Source: Capsulimonadaceae bacterium (GTDB lineage: Bacteria; Armatimonadota; Armatimonadia; Armatimonadales; Capsulimonadaceae). Taken from it: a stretch of 64,000 nucleotides of DNA. Shown one piece after another: positions 59,907-64,000 of this stretch (its first letter is position 1; the number at the start of each line of letters is the position of its first letter). Both the position numbers and the translations under genes were made by a program. The notes below the pieces were generated by a model. The model did not search any database, had not been told where the DNA came from, and was given only the letters and a program-made list of their open reading frames with translations. The stretch spans positions 62,001-126,000 of the forward strand of contig JARLGU010000030.1 of NCBI GenBank assembly GCA_031292625.1. Direction: 5' to 3'.

Positions 59907-61019
59907 ATGAGCATAGAATTACTTGCGGATGCCGATCCCTGCCGGAAAGATCTCTGGCACGACGATGCCGCGGGAGCGCGCCGGGCGATGACTCAATGGT
60001 GGGCCGGCAAGGGGCTAGCCGTGGCGATCATTGCGCCCAAAGAAGTCCGCAGCGCCGAGTTCCCGCATCCTGGACCGCCTCCCGATCTGCAAACACAATG
60101 GTTAGACCCGGTCTGGCGCGCGAAGAGCCAGCTTCACAATATCGCGAACACCTACTGGGGAGGCGCTGCCCTCCCACAGTTCAACTCGCTGATCGGCCCC
60201 GGCAGCCTGGGACTGTTCCTGGGCGGCATAGGCCGCCTCGCGCCGGACACCATCTGGTACGAAGGCAACATCGACGATCCGGAAACATCGCCGCCGCTTG
60301 CCATCAAGTACGACGGCGATTGGTGGACGCGGCACGTCGCAATCCTTCGCGAAGCCAAACGGCACGCGAAAGGACGCTATATCGTTCCATTTCCGGACCT
60401 CATCGAGAACATCGATACGCTGGCGCAGTTACGCGACCCACAGACGCTTCTCATGGACCTGATCGAGCGCCCGGAGTGGGTCTCGGAGAAGGTAAGCGAG
60501 ATCAATGCCGCCTTCTTCGCGGCCTATGATGAACTCCTGGAACAATGTGATCTCCTCGATGAGTGGGGCGGTACATCGTACTGCTTCAGCCTATGGGGCA
60601 AAGGAAAGACCGTCAAGGTTCAGTGCGACTTCAGCTGCATGATCAGCCCATCAATGTATCGTCAGTTCGTCGTCCCGGCGCTCACGGAGCAGTGCGCATG
60701 GCTGGACAATTCGATGTACCACCTCGACGGCGAGCAGGCCATTCCTCAACTCGATAACATCCTCGCAATTGAGCCGCTTAAGGCCGTCGAGTGGACTCCG
60801 GCGGCTGGACGGCCAGGCGGCGGCTCACCGATTTGGTACGATCTATACCGGCGGATCAAACAAGGCGGCAAATCGGTACAGGCGATCGGCGTCGGGATCA
60901 GCGAAGTGGAGCCGTTGATCGACGCCGTCGGCCCGGAAGGACTGATGATTATCACCTATGCGTCATCCGAAGCCGATGCGAGGGCGCTGCTGGAGCGCCT
61001 TCCGCCGATTGGGGGTTGA
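59907..61019 (+). CDS. uroporphyrinogen decarboxylase-like (URO-D superfamily) protein
   Basis: 370 residues with a TIM-barrel layout of the URO-D/MetE-like superfamily: GRYIVPFPDLIENIDTLAQL, LLMDLIERPEWVSEKV, VQCDFSCMISPSMYRQFVVP, SMYHLDGEQAIPQLDNIL, GLMIITYASSEADARALLE. The haem-enzyme Arg/Asp set is not recognisable, so this is more likely a corrinoid methyltransferase-type or lyase relative than HemE. It lies downstream of the PhyH-like dioxygenase. The function is open. Confidence 0.75.
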   Translation: MSIELLADADPCRKDLWHDDAAGARRAMTQWWAGKGLAVAIIAPKEVRSAEFPHPGPPPDLQTQWLDPVWRAKSQLHNIANTYWGGAALPQFNSLIGPGSLGLFLGGIGRLAPDTIWYEGNIDDPETSPPLAIKYDGDWWTRHVAILREAKRHAKGRYIVPFPDLIENIDTLAQLRDPQTLLMDLIERPEWVSEKVSEINAAFFAAYDELLEQCDLLDEWGGTSYCFSLWGKGKTVKVQCDFSCMISPSMYRQFVVPALTEQCAWLDNSMYHLDGEQAIPQLDNILAIEPLKAVEWTPAAGRPGGGSPIWYDLYRRIKQGGKSVQAIGVGISEVEPLIDAVGPEGLMIITYASSEADARALLERLPPIGG

Positions 61020-61549
61020 ACCCTCGAAGCGTGGCGGAAATCAATGCATCTTTGTCCTTGGTTGCGGGGCATACACGAAGAAAGGTCTCACATAAGACAA
61101 CATTCCCGGTGAAACTGGATCAAATATTTGCAGTCAGCGCTAAGGATTGCGTGGAAGGAAGTAATATTATGGTTAGGACTTTCGCTTGCTGTGCGTTAAG
61201 CGAGCGGTTACGCTAAATTGGTCAGGACTTAGAGAGGGTGTGTAATAACTCTGCATGATGTGAAGAGATTTCAAGACGGCTTATGCCGCCGGGGCGTTTT
61301 TTCTTGGTCGCTTCGCTCCAGGTTAACCACTGCCAGCTGCTTGCGACAAAATCGCCGTTTCCGGCGCACGAAATATGGCCCGCCGGTTCGACAAACTCAC
61401 CGCCCTGAGAGCGCCGAAGGGCCGGCCAGAGCGGGCATCTTAATCCTCATCTTCTCTTTACAAAGCAAAAGTTCTAATGGCGTATCACTTCCATCACGGG
61501 CATCTTTTATGGCGGCTCGCCTCACTGCTAAACGGGTAGGTTTCGCGCG
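61020..61549. other. 530-bp gap without a recognised gene
   Basis: The 97-aa ORF in the track (61260-61553) has Arg/Ser-rich, non-coding-like composition. A weak terminator-like string (CGGC-ttat-GCCG ... GCGTTTTTTC) lies near 61275-61301. A stretch near 61390-61425 (ttcgacaaactcaccg and ctgagagcgccgaag) is similar in style to the dispersed-repeat string near 1300. Confidence 0.4.
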
Positions 61550-62329
61550 ATGATCGAACGGGATAGATCGACGCTCGACAGCTTGATTGCCGAGTATAAA
61601 TATCCGCTGCTCTTTGCGACGATCAGCGGATCGCATTTGTACGGTTTTCCGTCAGCCGACTCGGATTACGACGTTCGAGGCGCCCATGTCCTCCCAGCCC
61701 GCGAAGTCGTCGGGCTCGCGACTGGCCCTGATACAATCGAGCAGTCGAAGGTACGCGACGGCATCGAACTGGATATGGTGTCGCATGACCTCAAGAAGTT
61801 CTGTACGCTCATGCTCAAGCGCAATGGCTACGTCCTTGAGCAACTCCTCTCTCCGCACGTCCTCGTAACCAGCGACGATCACCAGGAACTGATGGCTCTT
61901 GCGAAAACCTGCATCACGCGCGGGCATGCGTACCACTATCTTGGCTTCGCGGAGGCGTCGTGGATCCAGTACTGCAAGAAGCCCGTCAAAAGAATCAAGC
62001 CGTTGCTTTATGCGTTTCGCGTGCTGCTCACCGGAATCCATCTGATGCGCTCGGGCGAGATCGAAGCGAATATCGTCGCACTGAATGAGACGCATCGCCT
62101 CGGCTACCTCTACGATCTCGTGGCCAAAAAGACGGCGGACGCAGAGCTGGCGATGGTTCCCGCGGGTTCATCCGATCTATACGAGCGCGAGTACGAAAGG
62201 CTTCGCGGGGAGCTGGAGGACGCCTATAAGGCGTCGACGCTCCCCGAGCAGCCGAGTTGCGAGCTGGCGCTGGACGCGTTTCTCATCCGAGTTCGTTTGG
62301 ACGGCATCACGGGGCAACGGACCGCCTGA
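61550..62329 (+). CDS. nucleotidyltransferase domain protein (YcgL/COG3541-like)
   Basis: 259 residues. GSHLYGFPSADSDYDVRGAH is the G-S-x-x-(Y)G-x(n)-S-D-x-D signature of the minimal polymerase-beta-like nucleotidyltransferase fold, and ELDMVSHDLKKFC supplies the third acidic residue. The C-terminal half is helical (YHYLGFAEASWIQYCKK, PLLYAFRVLLTGIHLMRSG). The family transfers nucleotides to unknown targets; many members are toxin- or repair-associated. No MNT/HEPN partner is next to it. The start is supported by GGTAGG 9 nt upstream. Confidence 0.85.
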   Translation: MIERDRSTLDSLIAEYKYPLLFATISGSHLYGFPSADSDYDVRGAHVLPAREVVGLATGPDTIEQSKVRDGIELDMVSHDLKKFCTLMLKRNGYVLEQLLSPHVLVTSDDHQELMALAKTCITRGHAYHYLGFAEASWIQYCKKPVKRIKPLLYAFRVLLTGIHLMRSGEIEANIVALNETHRLGYLYDLVAKKTADAELAMVPAGSSDLYEREYERLRGELEDAYKASTLPEQPSCELALDAFLIRVRLDGITGQRTA

Positions 62330-62544
62330 ACAGACGACATTGTGCGCTCCTTCGCGGACGCCCTTCGTTTCCTTCACATAAGCCCCCGTAACGCCCCGCC
62401 ACGACAAGCTGCCGGGCCACAATGACCACAGAACTCCGATCATCACCGCCTCGAAATCCGAAGTTGGCGACAGAGGCTTAGGGGCTCCTTGAAAGCTGTC
62501 CGAGAGCACAGGCGATCAATGGAAACACATTTCCTAGAAAGTGC

Positions 62545-62585
62545 TTGACGAACCCTTTGTACTATGATATAGTACTAATGTACTA
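62545..62585 (+). promoter_or_regulatory. GntR-P11 promoter with triple GTACTA operator
   Basis: TTGACG (62545-62550) and TATAGT (62568-62573) are 17 bp apart. GTACTAT-n3-ATAGTAC (62559-62575) and TAGTAC-n4-GTACTA (62570-62585) are two overlapping perfect palindromes built from three half-sites that cover the -10 box and start point. Confidence 0.8.
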
Positions 62586-62606
62586 CGACGCAGGTTACTT
62601 GTCAAG

Positions 62607-63872
62607 ATGAAGAATTTGCCGGCCACCAACGACGCGAATATTACGGCCTCGCTTCCCGAGAGGATTGCCGCGGATCTCCGGCTAAAGATCGCGTCCGGAA
62701 ACTGGGCGCCTGGGACCGCGCTTCCGACGAGACGCGAGCTTGCGAAGACCTACGGCGTTGCATTAAGGACGATCGAGCAAGCCGTTGCGCCGCTCATTGC
62801 CGAAGGAGCCCTCGAAACGAAGGGCGTCAAAGGGACGTTCGTCGCGCCGGACGCCGGACGTGAAATCGACGCTTCGCGGATTGCCTACTCGGCCCCTTCT
62901 CGTCCTACTTTTGATCAAAGCACCGAGATTTCCATTGGGATCGTGGGCACGTGGAGCGGCATTCACGGAGAGAACATGGTCGAGAGCGTCGGAGCGCGAG
63001 CCATCGAGCACGAGGCATCCGGGTACTCTCATGTGAGTCTGCACTATTTCAACCGGTATATTGGACGAGACGTTCCGGGAATACCGATGACCGTCGCCGC
63101 GCAGACCCTGCTTAACGAAGGCGTCGATGGCCTTATCGCATTTACTCCCGAAGGAGTTGAGCTAAGCCAGCACTCGCTGGATTCATTTCTCGGCGTGACC
63201 GACGCTGCCGGCATTCCTGTCGTCATGTTCAATCGGGCGCCGGCCAACGTTCAGATGCGTCAAGTGGTCTACGACGATGTGTTTGCGGGTTACGAGGCGG
63301 CTCAACACCTGCTGAGCCGCGGTTGGCGCTCCCTCGCGTTCCTTGCGCCGTTCGACGCCTACTGGATCGCCGATCGCCGGAAGGGGGCCCAGCAAGCAGT
63401 CAATTCGCAAATCTCTTCGCCGCTCGTCGAGTTTGCCGTTATCCCCGCGCCGGAAGACGTGGTCGCGTATATTGCCTACGGGCAATATCGCGATGAAGGA
63501 TTTCGGATTGGGAAGGAGTTCCTACGCACGATGCGCGAACCGGCTGCGATCATTGCATGCAACGACATGGTTGCATACGGCGTTCTCGATGCGGCTGCGG
63601 GACTTCACTTGGACGTTGGGACGGACTTCGCAATAATCGGTTTTGATGACTACATTAATTCGCGCCATTGCGGTCTCTCTTCCGTTCGACCGCCGCTCGA
63701 ACATATCGGCGCGGAGTGCGTCGACGTCATCATGCGGGCGGTCCGCGGAGAACGCACGCCGCTCATTGTGACGCTGCGTTCGGAAGTCGTCGCGCGTACG
63801 TCGACAGCACGACCGAGACGCGCGAAGACAACGCTATTGAGTGGAACTCGCCAAAAGGAGTTGATACGATGA
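62607..63872 (+). CDS. GntR-type regulator with LacI-like sensor
   Basis: Residues ~14-80 form a GntR winged helix ([57 protein letters not shown]). Residues ~110-390 form a LacI-type sensor ([81 protein letters not shown]). It is related to the regulator at 9577. Its stop codon overlaps the ATG of the prepilin P11 (ATGA), so the two are translationally coupled. An overlapping-palindrome operator in its promoter indicates autoregulation. The enzyme gene of this cassette, if any, lies beyond the window. Confidence 0.9.
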   Translation: MKNLPATNDANITASLPERIAADLRLKIASGNWAPGTALPTRRELAKTYGVALRTIEQAVAPLIAEGALETKGVKGTFVAPDAGREIDASRIAYSAPSRPTFDQSTEISIGIVGTWSGIHGENMVESVGARAIEHEASGYSHVSLHYFNRYIGRDVPGIPMTVAAQTLLNEGVDGLIAFTPEGVELSQHSLDSFLGVTDAAGIPVVMFNRAPANVQMRQVVYDDVFAGYEAAQHLLSRGWRSLAFLAPFDAYWIADRRKGAQQAVNSQISSPLVEFAVIPAPEDVVAYIAYGQYRDEGFRIGKEFLRTMREPAAIIACNDMVAYGVLDAAAGLHLDVGTDFAIIGFDDYINSRHCGLSSVRPPLEHIGAECVDVIMRAVRGERTPLIVTLRSEVVARTSTARPRRAKTTLLSGTRQKELIR

Positions 63873-64000
63873 AGATCCAAAACGACAGCCTTTCACCGCG
63901 AAGAGGTTTTACATTAATCGAGTTGCTAGTTGTAATAGCTATCATTGCGATATTAGCTGCTATACTCTTCCCTGTGTTCGCGACAGCGCGCGAAAAGGCG
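63869..64000 (+). CDS. prepilin-type protein, 5' part (P11)
   Basis: The window ends after 44 codons. [13 protein letters not shown] then [20 protein letters not shown] and [11 protein letters not shown] are read, a canonical prepilin start with Gly at -1. AAGGAG 8 nt upstream and the 4-bp overlap with the regulator support the start. By analogy it should carry an H-X9-DG motif near its end, which cannot be seen here. Confidence 0.88.
   Translation, partial: MKIQNDSLSPRRGFTLIELLVVIAIIAILAAILFPVFATAREKA

Noticed and set aside
61225-61245. String GAGGGTGTGTAATAAC resembling an IS end
   Set aside because: No matching inverted end or transposase fragment nearby.
61260-61553. 97-aa ORF before the nucleotidyltransferase gene
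   Set aside because: Composition is Arg/Ser-rich and the frame spans a terminator-like hairpin and repeat-like sequence; no ribosome site.

Overview
The window is a GC-rich bacterial chromosome segment. The best guess is Armatimonadota (Capsulimonas-like). This rests on the many single-gene prepilins with an H-X9-DG C-terminal motif lying beside LacI/GntR regulators and secreted polysaccharide enzymes, plus a DUF6785-type membrane protein, multiheme cytochromes and an otherwise ordinary housekeeping set. The phylum call is an inference; no rRNA or tRNA gene was seen.

Layout. The first 0.7 kb is the 3' end of a multiheme cytochrome. From 1.5 to 10.8 kb there is a lone prepilin convergent with a four-gene operon (GntR regulator, prepilin, large glycosidase-like protein, sialate O-acetylesterase). 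From 11 to 30.7 kb there is a largely housekeeping stretch: DUF4337, TPR, a long ECF sigma factor, ClpC, IMPase-like, DUF58, LeuB, PII, citramalate synthase behind an apparent isoleucine attenuator, an outer-membrane-like protein and a degenerate pyrophosphatase. One regulator-prepilin-enzyme cassette interrupts it at 18.4-23.5 kb. From 31 to 58 kb the cassettes are nearly back to back: LacI regulator, prepilin, then a GH16-like enzyme, a heparinase-type lyase or a beta-helix protein. From 58 to 62.3 kb there is an AraC / phytanoyl-CoA dioxygenase / UroD-like group and a nucleotidyltransferase. The window ends inside another GntR-prepilin cassette.

The main system. Eleven prepilin genes occur in 64 kb. 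Nine follow a dedicated LacI or GntR-type sugar-sensing regulator directly (4-bp overlap to 54-nt gap). In most cassettes a secreted carbohydrate-active enzyme follows. Every regulator gene whose upstream region I examined closely, except the one at 48268, which also fits, has a TTGACA-type promoter with a 17-bp spacer; most carry palindromes over the promoter or transcript start, and these differ between cassettes. The picture is a set of autoregulated, substrate-specific units, each making its own pseudopilin plus enzyme. Three comparisons inside the window support this: one prepilin-enzyme pair lacks a regulator but carries the same operator and a sister prepilin of a LacI-prepilin pair 19 kb away; two LacI-prepilin pairs are clear paralogs although their enzymes differ; and two heparinases are mosaics with nearly identical 3' ends and terminators.

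A separate finding is a 19-codon leader with six Ile codons and two mutually exclusive hairpins ahead of citramalate synthase. All family assignments come from reading motifs, without database searches.
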